Source: Diadema setosum
Lineage: Eukaryota; Echinodermata; Echinoidea; Diadematoida; Diadematidae
Reading direction: 5' to 3'
Assembly (NCBI GenBank): GCA_033980235.1
Contig: CM067069.1
Location: forward strand, 15,077,828 to 15,141,827
DNA: 64,000 nt
Shown one piece after another: positions 45,093-58,500 of the stretch. How positions within the stretch are numbered: the stretch's first letter is position 1; each line of letters opens with the position of its first letter. Both the position numbers and the translations under genes were made by a program. The notes below the pieces were generated by a model. The model was not told the origin of the DNA, did not search any database, and saw only the letters and a list, made by a program, of their open reading frames with translations.

Positions 45093-46819
45093 ATATTTAA
45101 AAAATTCATAACTTTTGCACGGATTGTCCCAAAATTTTCACTGATGTGTTCTACTAATATTGTTGCATTCACTCAATCCACATGTATATGAAGGTGAACT
45201 TGTCCTTGAACATTTGACATTTTGTAGATACGAGGTCATGTCGCCCCAGTGACGATAAGTATAAGTACAAACATGATGCAACACCATTCTTTTCCTTTGA
45301 CCTGACTGGTAATAGCAAAGACTTTCATCTACAAAATTTTGTATTTGTATCTATATGTTAACAATCTTCATCACTCAGCATTCACTGGCAATTTCAGTTC
45401 ATCAGTCAGCATTCACTAGCAAATTTAGTTTCATGGCAAGTTAAAACACAAATTAAATGACATATACACTTGTACATTGTATACTGTATACCCCAAATAT
45501 TTCGCGAGGTTCTTATTTCGCGAATTTCGGGAGTCATAATTATATTGTAGAGGCATATTACATTGTAATTTTTGGGAGGTATTTCACAGCCTCCCTTCGG
45601 AGTGATAAGTCTTGTAGAGTTCTGAAAATCATTTGCACAATCATCTTGAGATATTATCTATTCAGAAAATGCTTGATAATGCTTGTTTTGTATACAAAGT
45701 GAAAGTGCTTCAATCCTTAGATTACTAGAAACCTAGCCTTCACATGTGCTATCACAACAGTGAGTCATTTATTCAAATTGCATTGATCTATACATCCACC
45801 AAAGACATGCATTTAATTTGCCCGAGTCTCAATCTTTCCATTACAATGCTACACTAGACTAATATGTACATTGTAGTACAGTTACCTGTTCCATCTCAAT
45901 GACTAGGAGTCAAGTACTCTTAAAGGAACAAGTTCATGTGTGATAAAAACAACTCTGAAATTTCTTGGGCAGGTGTGGTGTGGGGGAAGCATTGCCACAG
46001 ATCTGATACTGTTGATCACGCTAGAACTGAACTGTGGATGCCATCACCAATCTACAACTTACATGTACATTACACATTTATGCCTTCCATCAGCCAAATC
46101 AACATGCAGTACAAATTGCAGATCAAATTAAAGCCCAACATGAAAAGTTCTATGACTGTGCTTTGTATTGTTCACCAAAACGTTGATATCAGCTTATGAT
46201 TTTCTCAAATGTCTTGGAGGGACTAAACATGCCTTTCGAGCAGAATCTCGGGGAAAATGATGTTCATGCCCAAAATGGGCCAAAAGTACTGCAAAAATGC
46301 CTCCACAACAACTTTCATTAGGCAGTAGAACAAAGACAAGACTTTAAAAATAGTGGTACTCGGAAATCTGTTGCTCAATAAAAGCCCCCGGACTATACAA
46401 ATACAGTTGGTGCCAGATACCATCTTTGAGACATCTTTCTAGACCAGGATGGGACACCATGTATGACACACAATTTGCAGGGTTTGAATTTTGTAAATTT
46501 AAATACATTGTATCAACTCTGTTTCCGACATGCAACATGCACATATGCACACTGTATAGGCATTCAACTCTGTTCAATACTGTACGAGTGCCATGATCGT
46601 GAATTCTACATACAATAACTACTCAAGAAATTGTCTGGAAGTCCCGATTCCTGAAAATTTAGACTCGCTGAATATAATGTAATGGCAGTGCATATAAAAA
46701 ATACACCCAGAGTCCTCAGAACATGTGATGTTCTGTACCTACATAAGCTGTGAATGTGGCAGACACAATTACCATCCTTCACCATCCACAAGCTCTATAA
46801 CTGCATGCAAGGCAAGGGT

Positions 46820-47470
46820 GAAAGATTATATCAAGAAAGGATAAGAAAAGAGAGGACATGATTGAAATGATACTAAAAAAATGTAAACTGAGAAAAAATT
46901 AACATAAGATTTACAGCATACTTTTAGAAAGTACACTTGAAATAAAAAACAAAAGATCATGGAAAGAAAGAAAGTAGAGAAACTTGGATTATATAGGAAA
47001 GCAAGGGAGAGATGAATACATGTATGTACACTGAAGAGAAAAGAGGAAAGCAAAGAAGAGTTAAATATTGAAAACAAAAAGCACTAAGTAGCATATGGAG
47101 AATGATAGATGAATCAAAATAAGATGAAAGCAAAGATGAATAGGAAGGAAAGAAAGAATTATACAGGTTGAAAAGGAAATAAAGAAAAGGATAAATTTAC
47201 ATCAGAATGACACATTATTAAAGAAAAAGGTATTGGAGAGAAAAGAAAGGAAAGGTCGATGGAAGGAAAGATAATCCATGAAGGAAACAAAGAACATTAC
47301 CGGTAGTCTAGGCAGAAAGTAAGATCAAATAGAAAATTGTGAAAATTAGATACAGTAAGAGGAAACCTACAAAGACATGATTCATAGGAAGGAAACAGGA
47401 AAGGGAAAGTTAGGAATACCTGAAAATAAAAGAAGAAAAGACAGAAAAGAAGGAGAAAGATATAAGGGGC
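46820..47470. other. Purine-rich (GA-biased) low-complexity stretch
   Basis: The plus strand is dominated by A and G (GAAAGAAAG, GGAAAGAGA patterns) for about 650 bases. No conserved frame is present. The Phe/Leu-rich minus-strand frames follow from the composition. Confidence 0.7.
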
Positions 47471-48651
47471 TGTACACACATGTGCTCAACTGCTTTGTAT
47501 AGAAGCTACATACAACCGCTACCGCAAGACTGGGTTGAGGAAAAAGGAAAAACAAATGTTAGCTTTTCACAGACACCATAGAAAAAGCCGCTGTGATCGC
47601 TGTACATTCAGATCGAACTGTCCACTCACACTGCATGCGCTGAACATATTCGTACTGTGCCGATCGCTTGTGTACAGAGAAGCATTTCAGCTTATCTAGC
47701 GATCAAGATTTTCCAACACTTAATGTACCATTGTTAAAACTGAACTTCCTATTCAACTTTGGAGACTCAGATGCAATCAATTTAGGTTACTGAATAACTA
47801 GGGTGGTTTTGTGCATGTCTTGAAATCATGTTGATGCCAATGATGGGGAGGTATGAAAGTACAGAACAGCGTACACTAGCACCAGGTTAAGGCAGGTTTT
47901 TTACGAGTATACGACTAATACGAGTAGACTCTGTCTCTAGAGTCTAGTAACAAGTTAAGCTGTGATAAAGAAGAGTAAAATTACTTCTCCAGATGCAGTG
48001 TACACTTGTTTGTAGTTGTACATGACTGTCACTCTAATGTAAGCTGTCTCTGCATTTCATGACACGAGTTACAATGTAATACATGTACAAATACAATTTT
48101 ACATCACGGTAAAAATGAGTGTGTGTGGACTGGAGACATCTTCCATGCATGATAGAAATTAGATAGACACATCTAGATCTAGGCCTACACTACACTCTAC
48201 AGTAGAATTGGACATTGTTAGAATTGGAAGCTGAATCTCGCTCTCCATATCTCATGGAACGCACATCCAGTGGGCTCGGGAAGCAAGGAAACTGGCAAAG
48301 AGAGTACATCGCATGGATGACTGCCATTGGCATTGATTAACCCACTGCATTAGCCCATGACTAGAGCCATAGATGACTGGAGTCTTTTCATGTCTGACTA
48401 CTCTGCTGAGGTCCTCCGCTACAATACGTTCACTTCCACCATACCACGACTACTCGGCAGTCCGATCCGGAGTTCACACAGAGTGATGTTACAGATGGAT
48501 CGTAAAGCTCCCTGTTTATCATAATCATCCCCGAATTACTACTTTCTAATCATAAGATCATGGTAACAGATCATCAAGCAATGCATACATTCTGATAATA
48601 TGAAATAAGATTAAAAAGAAAATATGTATATTGAGGTAGAAATTTACTTAC

Positions 48652-48760
48652 CAAACGTTTATCCGTAGACTTGTAAGCTACGTGTCTTTCACTGACGACG
48701 GATTTGCGTGCGTAAAAGGGTGTTACGGACGGAGTACTATGGATCTCACTTGTTCAAATA
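48652..48760 (-). other. Inferred SEC16 non-coding first exon
   Basis: On the minus strand ACGGATAAACGTTTG is followed by GTAAGTAAATTT at 48651, a consensus donor. It lies upstream of a coding exon that has its own acceptor before the ATG. The 5' edge is unknown. Coordinates above the donor are approximate. Confidence 0.45.
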
Positions 48761-49362
48761 ATATTGATGTTGTATTTTTTGCTTTAAGAGAAAAAATACA
48801 AGAAAAATCATTAATGAATTAAAAAAAGAATATATATCATTTTTCTAATTAAAAGACTTGTGTAAAAATTAACCATTGTGTATGATAAATGTGATGAAAC
48901 TTTGTTAAATTATGACTTGCTATTGCGTTCCATAACTCTTTAGGCTTTTATTTCTTTTGTTTTTCTGCTTCTGTGCGTGCAGCGCGTAGAGCACTGAAGC
49001 AAAATTGGGATGTGCGGGCGGCGAGCGCGCGCGGAGATCGCACGCTCGCTTTCACAGGTTGGATCTCTGGGCCAAGCTGAGTGGCACCCGTCCGTACTCC
49101 TTTGCTGCAATTGCCATGTGACAGGTATCTTGCTGAGCACTGTCAGCGTGCCTGCGCCTGATGACGGTACGGTGAGCAAGCGCCCTGCCGGACTTTCCCC
49201 GGTGCTGTAGCACCAGTACCGTTAACTGTATCTTGTTTGTGTCGTCTGCGATGCGTGGAATGAGAGCTGCAGAATGAGAGCTGCGACATTTACCTAAGCG
49301 TTCTGTGTCTTGACGTTCGAATTCTTCAGCAAGGGTAAATGTGCGGCTAACCTTCCATCATT
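48760..49362. promoter_or_regulatory. Probable bidirectional SEC16/NUBPL promoter, CpG-rich core
   Basis: Divergent genes leave about 0.6-0.7 kb between them. Within it, about 48975-49200 is conspicuously rich in CpG (for example CGGGCGGCGAGCGCGCGCGG at about 49016) against an AT-rich background. No TATA box at a convincing distance was identified. Its function is inferred from position and composition. Confidence 0.5.
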
Positions 49363-49512
49363 ATGGACCAACTGAGAAACATTTTCCAGCTTCGGACAAG
49401 CCTACGGACAAGCCTAATAAAGACCAGTCTTGGAAGGTCGGCAGTGATTGCAAAAGCTGTGAACGGCCATAACTCCCACAAACAATGTTTTGCTTTCCAA
49501 TCACGACCGCGT
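49363..49512 (+). CDS. NUBPL exon 1 (mitochondrial presequence)
   Basis: 150 nt, 50 codons, ending phase 0 at GTAAGT. Starts [20 protein letters not shown] and ends CFAFQSRPR. The basic, hydroxylated, Leu-rich composition fits import into mitochondria. The open frame running past the donor is intronic. Confidence 0.88.
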
Positions 49513-52500
49513 GTAAGTTGCAGCTGGGTTCTTGCAACTTTCTTTGACTTATACTAGTTCATTCTTCTTCTTTTTTTATTCATAATATTTCAAAACTCAT
49601 TCTCTCATCTAGTTCTGGACTCTAGAAACCCTAGTAGTATGAGTAGGAACGGTTTTACACGTCAAATCACTCTAACACTGTAACAGCTAGGGCTGCGTTT
49701 ATAAGATTTTGAGCAGCTGTTGAGTGCGTGCCGAGAATCACTGTTTTGAAACAAGTCAAAAGCCGGGTTCACACGTACAAAATAGCAGGATTACGATCAC
49801 GCTCCATATCGACAGATTTTTTTTGCAACCGCTCACACGCTCCACATTAGCGCCTAGCAGGATAGCAATCGCGCTTGGAATCTCGAGTTTTTTTGCAACC
49901 GTTCACACGTACAGAATTATCCTGCTAATTGCCGATCGAGATAACGGCCAAACCTGCAAACTGGGTCACACAGCACCCTTCTCTGTCACTGCCTGCGTGC
50001 ACTTCCCTTTGTCCATTGTTTTTTTGCGCGTCAGTGGTGTGGTTCGCGCACTGTTACTTGTGGTGCGCTAAGAGATGAAGGACCTTTTGCATGCGCACGC
50101 AGAGGCTTCACCGTTGTGATGTGCACATGGCATGATGGGATATAAAAACTCGAGATTCTAAACCTGACTGTTCACACGTACCGGCGTGAGGCAAATTATC
50201 CCGCTAATTGAGAATTTAGCGCAAGATTCTTGGGATTAGCATGGCGATGCTTATCGCCCTAATTTTCGGGTTTTTTCTGTCCACACGTACAAAAAACTCG
50301 AGATAGGGTACCGATCCCGATGCAAATCTTGAGATTTGTATCCCGCTAATTGGTGTACGTGTGAACCCCCCTACTGATTCGGAACACTGATTTGAAACAT
50401 GGTTTTGTCAGGAGAGTGTTTGTAAGATTTTTTCCCCGAGCTTGTTGGGGCTCTCGCTCAGACTCACTCTGCGCTGTTTGTTCCTCGGCAAAAGGTCAAA
50501 CAGGGTGCAGGCAAGGTTTGAGATCGCGATTGCGTTTATAAGATTTTTTAAGCGCTTTCTACGGAATCGCTGTTTTGAAATGCACTATTTTGTGCGATTC
50601 AAAACTGTGTTTCAAAACACTGTTTCAAATCACGGCTAGCATTTATAAGATTTTTTTTTTCTTGCTAGAAACACTGTTTCAAAACACTGTTTCTGGCCAG
50701 AAGAAAAATCTTATAAATGCACCCTAAGTCTCTAGTGATCTGTCACATGTCAGTTTCATCTGCAGATAAGTAGTTCTAAGCCTTCATCAAACAAAGTTCA
50801 ATCACTTTTTAAATTTTATCACTCATATTTGTGGTCCATGTTGCACCTATTCTCTGTTAAGCAATAAATCTTGTTCGAGCAGCCAAAGAATGACTGTTGT
50901 TTATCCTTTGCTGACTGAACTCCTGCATGTGATGTATATTAAGGTTTAATCCACTGAGCTAGACTGTAAATTAAATGGAAGTCAAAATGCAAACAGAAAA
51001 ACTGACCGGAATGAATATGATGTACTATTAGTGGAAAATTGAGCAAAGAAAATGGGATTCCATCGGGAATCGAACCCGAGACCTCCGGATGCTAGCCCGG
51101 TGCTCTACCAACTGAGCTATAAAAGCCCTGGCCCCTAGTTCAGTGTTCATCCCAAAAACCCTAATTTCTCAATGCTCGAATGAAAGTCCACGGGCATGCT
51201 GTAACTAGCTTGTGAACATTTTTTTCATGACCTCCATTAAAAATAAAAAACAAACAAAAACAAACAAAATAAAAAAATCATGTCTAAGAATAAACTAAAG
51301 AGATAATTCTGTGAGAGTGCACACTATGGGAACCTGAAATATTCTAACTACAGTTGAACCTCCCGTATCCGCAGAAGCGGATCTAGAGGGGGGGTGGGGG
51401 GGGGGGGTTGCAACCCCCCCCCCCCCCAAAAAAAAAAAAAAAAAAAATCCGGGGGCCATTTTTTCTTTATCTTATCTTTTTTTTTTAACTTGTAATTTTA
51501 TTTTTTATGCCTCTGCCACGAAGTGGTGCCGGAGGCATTATGTTTTCGGGTTGTCCGTCCGTCCGTCCGTAATGAATTTTGTGGACAAGGTAACTATCAA
51601 AACCTGTTGAGGTATCCTAATGAAACTTGGCATGTATGTGTATTAGGGGGTGAAGTTGTGCCTATCAACTTTTGGGTGCACATGCTCAAGGTCAAAGGTC
51701 AAAAGGTCAAGGTCAAATACATAAAATTTCACTATTTCCACCATATCTATTGAATGCCTGAAGATATTTTCTTGAAACCTAGTGTATACATGTATTACCC
51801 AATTAAGATTCTCTGGTGAAAGTTTGGGTCATGAGGTCAAAGGTCAAAGGTCAAAAGGTCAGGGTCAAATACATAAAATTTCACTATTTCCACCATATCT
51901 ATTGAATGCCTGAAGATATTTTCTTGAAACTTAGTGTATACATGTATTACCCAATTAAGATTCTCTGGTGAAGGTTTGGGTCATGAGGTCAAAGGTCAAA
52001 GGTCAAAAGGTCAGGGTCAAATACATAAAATATCACTATTTCCACCATACAGTGTATCTATTGAATGCCTGAAGATATTTTCTTGAAACTTAGTGTATAC
52101 ATGTATTACCCAATGAAGATTCTCTGGTGAAAGTTTAGGTCATGAGGTCAAAGGTCAAAAGGTCAAGTAAAAATATTAAAACTTCTTTTTTTTCTCCGTA
52201 CCTTGGAAAATTGTTCAAGGTATCTTCATGGAACATAGTATATACATGTACTGACTGGAATTGATTGTATCTAGAGAATGTAGGGTTCATGGGGTCAAAG
52301 GTCAGGGGTCAAAGGTCAAGTGCAACACTTCAAAATTTTACTTTTTCCCTCATATTTATGCAATGCCAGCAGGGTTATATTTTTTTTTTGCACTTGGTGT
52401 ATGCATGTGTAACCTAATAGAAATTCTCTGGAAAGTTTTTTTTTTTCTTCTTTTTTTTTGCCTCAAAGGTCAAAAGGTCAAAGATCAAGTGAAAGTGCTG

Positions 52501-55500
52501 AACTAACTTTTTCCTCCATATCTCGGAAGTGGCTCAAGTTATCTTGAAACTTAGTACATATTATGCATGTTCTACCTGAAAGTGATTATCTTATGAATTT
52601 TAGGGTCAAGGGCCAGATGAAAATGGTAACAATTTACTATTCAATTCAGAAATTCACACCAATTCTCCACACCTGTACCTTGAAAATTACTCAATGCCTA
52701 AATGTATGAATGGGTCAAAGTCAAGTTAAAGTCCTTAAATCCCTAGATACATGCTCTCCTATTCATCCAATTAAACCTAGGTCAAGGAAGGTGAACATTC
52801 AACACATTTGTGAGAAATTTGTTATTTCAATATTTTGCCAATTTTGTGAAAATGTAGTCACACATTGTCCACATGTACTATCTAGACCTATTGGGAAAAT
52901 CATGTATTATGGCGGAGGCATATACCAGTCGCCAAAGCGACATTTCTAGTTTCTATTTATGGCAATGACCTCTATACAAAAAATAGTGGTGTTTTAGATG
53001 CAAGAAAACGCCATTTTCACACACAGATTTTCAAAAATTCTCCCTACTGTGGGAGGGGGGACCTCTTGAACCTCTTGAACCTCTCGTATCCGCAGAAGCG
53101 GATCTAGGGGGGGGGGGGGGGTTGGGGGGGTTGCAACCCCCCTCCCAAAAAAAAAAAAAAACAAAACAAAACAAAACAAAAAAAAAACAAATCCGGGGAC
53201 CATTTTTTTTTTATCTTGTCTTTTTTTTTTAACTTGTAATTTTATTTTTTTCTATTTATGGCAATGACCTCTATACCAAAAATAGTGGTGTTTTAGATGC
53301 AAGAAAACGCCATTTTCACACACAGATTTTCAAAAATTCTCCCTACTGTGGGAGGGGGGACACACCCTCCCCCCCTTGCTCGCGCCGCTGGCTCGGGCTC
53401 GGTCGCTATACGCTCCCTCGCATACCGCCCCCAACCCCCTCCTTTATAAAAAGCTAGATCCGCCCCTGATCCGGATAAGGGATTTGGCCGGACACGGGAG
53501 ACTCGATGCTTTATACATGTTCATATACATACACATGTACTGATGTAGCCCGTTGTAGTACCACATGTAGTAATGTGTATACTGCAACCTTTTCATTGTT
53601 ACACTCGGTAACAGACCCCAAAATAGAGGTGTATGTTAATGTTGGAAGTAATATGTAATTCATGTGTGTTTGTGTAGGAGTTCTCAAGGAGTTGGGAATC
53701 CCCCTTTCCTCCAGTAATTATTAAAAAAAAAAATCATGGCGAGATTGCCTCCGTATAATAGAGAGATCCGGATAAAGGGAGGCCGGATAAGAGAGGTTCA
53801 ACTGTATACACAGCCCTGTCGCTGTATGCAAGTCAAGTGTCACACGGCGTCTGGTCGGGCTACAAATATTTGAGCGATCGCATTAGAGAATTAAGTATTT
53901 TTTCTCTGTCTCTCTCTTAAAATAGATTTTGATTCAATGACTTACAGTATGTTAGACTCCAATATTCTGTCAGACATGAGACTTGTATTGCCATGTTCTG
54001 AAATGTGAAGAAGAAATACTGTAAAAGTGGAAATTTTCGCAGTGTTGAAATTTTCGCGCATTTCGCGCAACCAGAAACCAGCACAAAAATAAAAGCATGC
54101 GTATATTTTTGCTTGCCATATGTTCCTGTGCGTGATGTCTTGATTCCGCGGAATTAAAAACACGGGAACCTCTTCTTACCCGGCCAAGCGCGAAAAATTA
54201 GTCGCGCGAAAATATCCACTTTTACAGTACTTAGGCCTACTTTACTAAGTATATTACTACTAGACATATGTACTCCTGTTTGTATTGAACAGAATTTCTT
54301 GATACTTGATGCATAACTTCTAAAGGATATCTTATTCTTCTAGAGCAACTCAACAGGTCAAAGGTCACGTGCAACGAGTGAGGATGAGCGCAGGCGGCGT
54401 TTGATGGCAAGGAATCTCCCTCAACGACAGCCGATACCTGGTGTCAAACATGTGATACTGGTTGCATCGGGCAAAGGTGGAGTTGGGAAATCAACAACAG
54501 CAGGTACCAATGTTGAAATTTACAGAAAAAGAAAAAAATTATCAATACTAAACAAAGTTTACTGATGTCAGATTCTTTGACCATATAATACCCTGTAAGA
54601 TTATTTTGATTTCGGGGGAATATATTCTAAATTTAATGTCTGAAATCAAATCAAGTGATCAGTAAACAAATGACATTTAAAAGAATTAGTCACCGAAATG
54701 ACGTCCGAGAGATATAGAAACCATTGCAGTACTGTTGAAATACGGTATCATTTATCATAGAGAAATTAAGATTATAATTTCTATGTCTTCAATGTTTACA
54801 CCATTAGTTCATTTCTGTTTGTTTATATTTGGACAAAATATGTTATCAATATTGTGATTAGTAGCACATTGTCCTCATGATTATCCGTTGTTGCATCTGC
54901 TCCTAAGATGTAGCTTTACAATATGTTGTGTATTCTGACCCAGAACAAAAATCTGAATCCATTTGCTTCTTTGTGTTCCATGTTAGTGATGAATGGAATA
55001 AAGTTTTATTAGTGTATCTTTCTGTTGTGGGAAAAGAAAAGAAAAATTGTTAGTGTAAAATTGGAGTTTTTTTTTAATCTGTGGGTGCATGGAGATGATT
55101 GTGTAGGACCATTATTTTGTCGTTGCTTACTTTGCTGTATTTCTGGTTTGTCTACTCTCCCTTTGGTGCCTGTCTAGACCTTGTATTAATTTGCATTAGT
55201 TTGCTTTTCAGCATTACCTTGCAGTCTGACATTAATTCATGATATTCAGTTGTCACCTCCATGACCATCACTTCAGATACCTTTCCTCTCCTTCAGTTTT
55301 GTCACCTTCATTCTTTCTCTATTCAGGGTGTTCATTCATTTCATCCCACGCCTGATTCTTGAGTTGAGCCCAGACAGCTCCCATTCTTACGTAATCACCC
55401 CCTCCTGCTTAGACATGCTTCTTTTTACTTATTGGTTGATTTATTGAATTAGACTCTTCCATTTTATTGAAGTCCTCCGTTCCATTTGTTTCTATGGGTC

Positions 55501-58500
55501 ATTATAAGATAATTTGAATTTCATATATGTAAATATTGGTTATGTAAATCATATGTTCATTGAAGCTTACTGAGGGCGAGTTGTCCTCAGAATAAAGCAG
55601 AGCACTACCAGACTTCATTGCCTTTGGTTCATCTTATTTGCGTCTTTCCTGAGTTCTCTACATTTAGTTATCTCCCCATTTTACAAGTACATTTCTGTTA
55701 GATGATCGAGCGACATATTTTAATCATATCCAAAACATCTATTTTGACACGCTGCAACTGGTGGCCTTCACATTTATTTTGAACGCTACAACTGATGGCC
55801 TTAACGCTATTTCGACACGCAATTGTTATAACCCTAGTCAGTAAGATTTATTTGTTATGTTTCATTTGCTACAGTGAATCTTGCCCTCGGCATTGCTGAT
55901 GTGGAAAAGGTATTTTTTCTTCTTTTTAATCACAGTTACAGGTACATCTCAATATCTCAGTAAAAACCCACACAGTTTTTGTGGTATTCTGTTCTTGGGG
56001 AGTTATTGGTAATTATCACAGTTTAACAGCTCCAGATTTTAACTTGACTCTGTATTTGATATTTGATGTCTCAGTTAAGGTGCTAAGTATACCACAAAGA
56101 GTGCACTTCATATGAAATCTCATCTACTTATGACTTTCTCTTTCCAAGGATAAGTCTCCCAAATGCTGTGATTTACAATACTCAGTCAAGTATTTTGTCT
56201 TTAATAAGATGACACTTTGTTGAGACTCAGTAAATTCCCTTATGTACAGGCCTTCATAATATGACCTCTCTCCATAAAGGTCATAGGTCAATGTTTACTT
56301 TTTGTACATATATATGTATTTGAATTGCTCTTGTTTTGGCACAACTGCAGAAGGTAAGATGTTATAATTTTAACTTGTAATGCTGCAGTATACTGAATAT
56401 TCTGTTACTAGTGAAAATTATAGTGGCCCATACTTTTTATTTATGATGTCAAATAATGTATTTCATATTGAGTACTGATGTTTTTGAAATAAAATAAAGG
56501 ATGGCATCAAATATTTTCATGTTATAATCCCAAGCGTTCACTTTCTTCACAACGCCTGTGCAGGATGCCAGTGTTGGTCTCCTTGATGCTGATGTCTTTG
56601 GACCTTCTATTCCAAGGATGATGAACCTCCAGGGAAAAGAGCCAGATGTTGATGACAGTTAGTATTTTAAAACACTGCCAATGAAAGTGCCTCTTACACC
56701 ATGTGGCTTAGGATATGGATTTGATGCCAGATGTAGGCAAGTTTTAGATATGATATACCTGTGATGATTTTTATGTTGTTGACATTTACTGGTACTTGAT
56801 GAGTTTTGTTGTTGGCGACATAATACCAGGTACGATCATACAAATTGCATTTGAAGAAATACCAGTAAAATGGTAGAATTGATATCAAGAACAATAATTA
56901 TGATCTGTCTGATACAAATTTGTCATGTTCTCATACCATTTACTATGGAGTCACTCATAGCTGTAGCCTGTATTTTATCTCATGTGAAGCAATGAAATAG
57001 ATGGATCACCTTCATGCGCTGATAAGCTGTTCATTGCCAACATTTTTGCATCCTCTCTGTCTTTATGAACTTAAAATCTAGGACGGAAGTGTAGCATTTG
57101 ATGTCACATCACACTCCAGTGTGCACTCAAGCAAGCACAACAGCAGTATAATATAAAAATGTCTGAAAATAAATAAGGCAGTAGCTGTAACCAGTTAAAA
57201 AAAAAACAAAAAAAACAAACAAAAAAAAAACACCCAAAAACATATAGGGTTAAATCACAGGCTAAGATAGTGTAGGTAATGCTATATGCATAATTCAGGG
57301 AGAAAGGTTTAGAGGACGATTTGAATGAGGAGTGTGTAATTACTGAAGAATAGTTCCCAATTATTCTTTTACTAAATGGATAATCTTTCCTTGTGGTTTT
57401 TTTGTTGTCTGCAGAAAATCTGCTCATCCCACTGAAGAACTTTGGTATATCATGGTAAGAAGACTCTACTTTTCATTAAAATTTCTCATTCTACTTCTAA
57501 CCCAAGAAAACTGCCAAAGAGTCAGACTCCAGACATTTGTCAGTCCCATCTCTGAATTGTTTTAGAACTCCTTTATTTGTGACACCATATATGATGGATG
57601 TTTGCAATGTTACATATTGGCCTTGCATGAAACCAGGTATTTTCTTGTTTGAAAAATATGTAATGTGACACTTAAATCATATTCCAAGTTCTTATTGTGT
57701 AAAATGTAATTTGTACAGTATAAAATTGTCTGCCTAAAAAAGAAAATGTAAGAAATAGATACATCAACCAAGTAGTAATGTAGAATATCACATAATTATG
57801 CAAATATATGTAATCAGTAAATCACTAACCAGAAGTTTTGTATTTTCTCTCACAGTATGTCAATGGGTTTCCTTGTGGATGAAAAATCACCTGTTGTGTG
57901 GAGAGGCCTTATGGTGATGTCAGCTATACAGAGACTGGTCAAACAGGTGAGTACTACAAGAAGATAGTAGCAAAAACTTTATATCTGCTATCCTTTTTTT
58001 ATTTATTTTTTTAAACTGATGGTTCTAATTCAGAGCAGGTACATATAGCTGTAATATCGCACTTTTATGTTTTTCGTGATAGATTGTTTGCTCTCTCAAA
58101 ATGTCCAGAGCTCGCCTTTTGTTCGACCGAAAAGGACGTTGGTTGTTGGCAGTGTTGATACCATTTCCTGTATATTGAAGGATGATGTTCACCCACAAGG
58201 TTTTATCAGGAGTCCCTCACAATAGAGCTTTTTGTCTTTGCTGTGAGCAAGTAGAACACACTGTCCTTTACAGCAGCCATTTTGTCTTGTAGGTGGCATG
58301 GGCTCCACTGGACTACCTGGTAATTGATATGCCACCAGGGACTGGGGACACTCAGCTGTCGATATCTCAACTCATCACCATTGCAGGTATGTACATATTT
58401 TTCCAGCTGGTGACACTACAGTACTTTGCTTTAGCAAGGAGGTTTAAATATGGAGTTCCAACTGGCTGTAATTATTCAAACAGCTGTCATTTTTTCTATT

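Larger units (their letters stand above)
42364..48651 (-). other. SEC16 5' UTR intron (inferred, 6.3 kb)
   Basis: Bounded on the minus strand by GTAAGTAAAT at 48651 (donor) and TTTTGCTGCTCAG ending at 42365 (acceptor). No coding exon was found inside. It holds the long inverted-repeat element at 44135-45092 and a purine-rich stretch at about 46820-47470. CpG-rich DNA at 44440-44800 is discussed as a possible alternative first exon. Confidence 0.55.

Noticed and set aside
51600..52500. Regularly spaced repeats considered as a CRISPR array or satellite
   Set aside because: The units are diverged internal modules of a dispersed element in a eukaryotic genome, without uniform repeat/spacer structure or cas genes.
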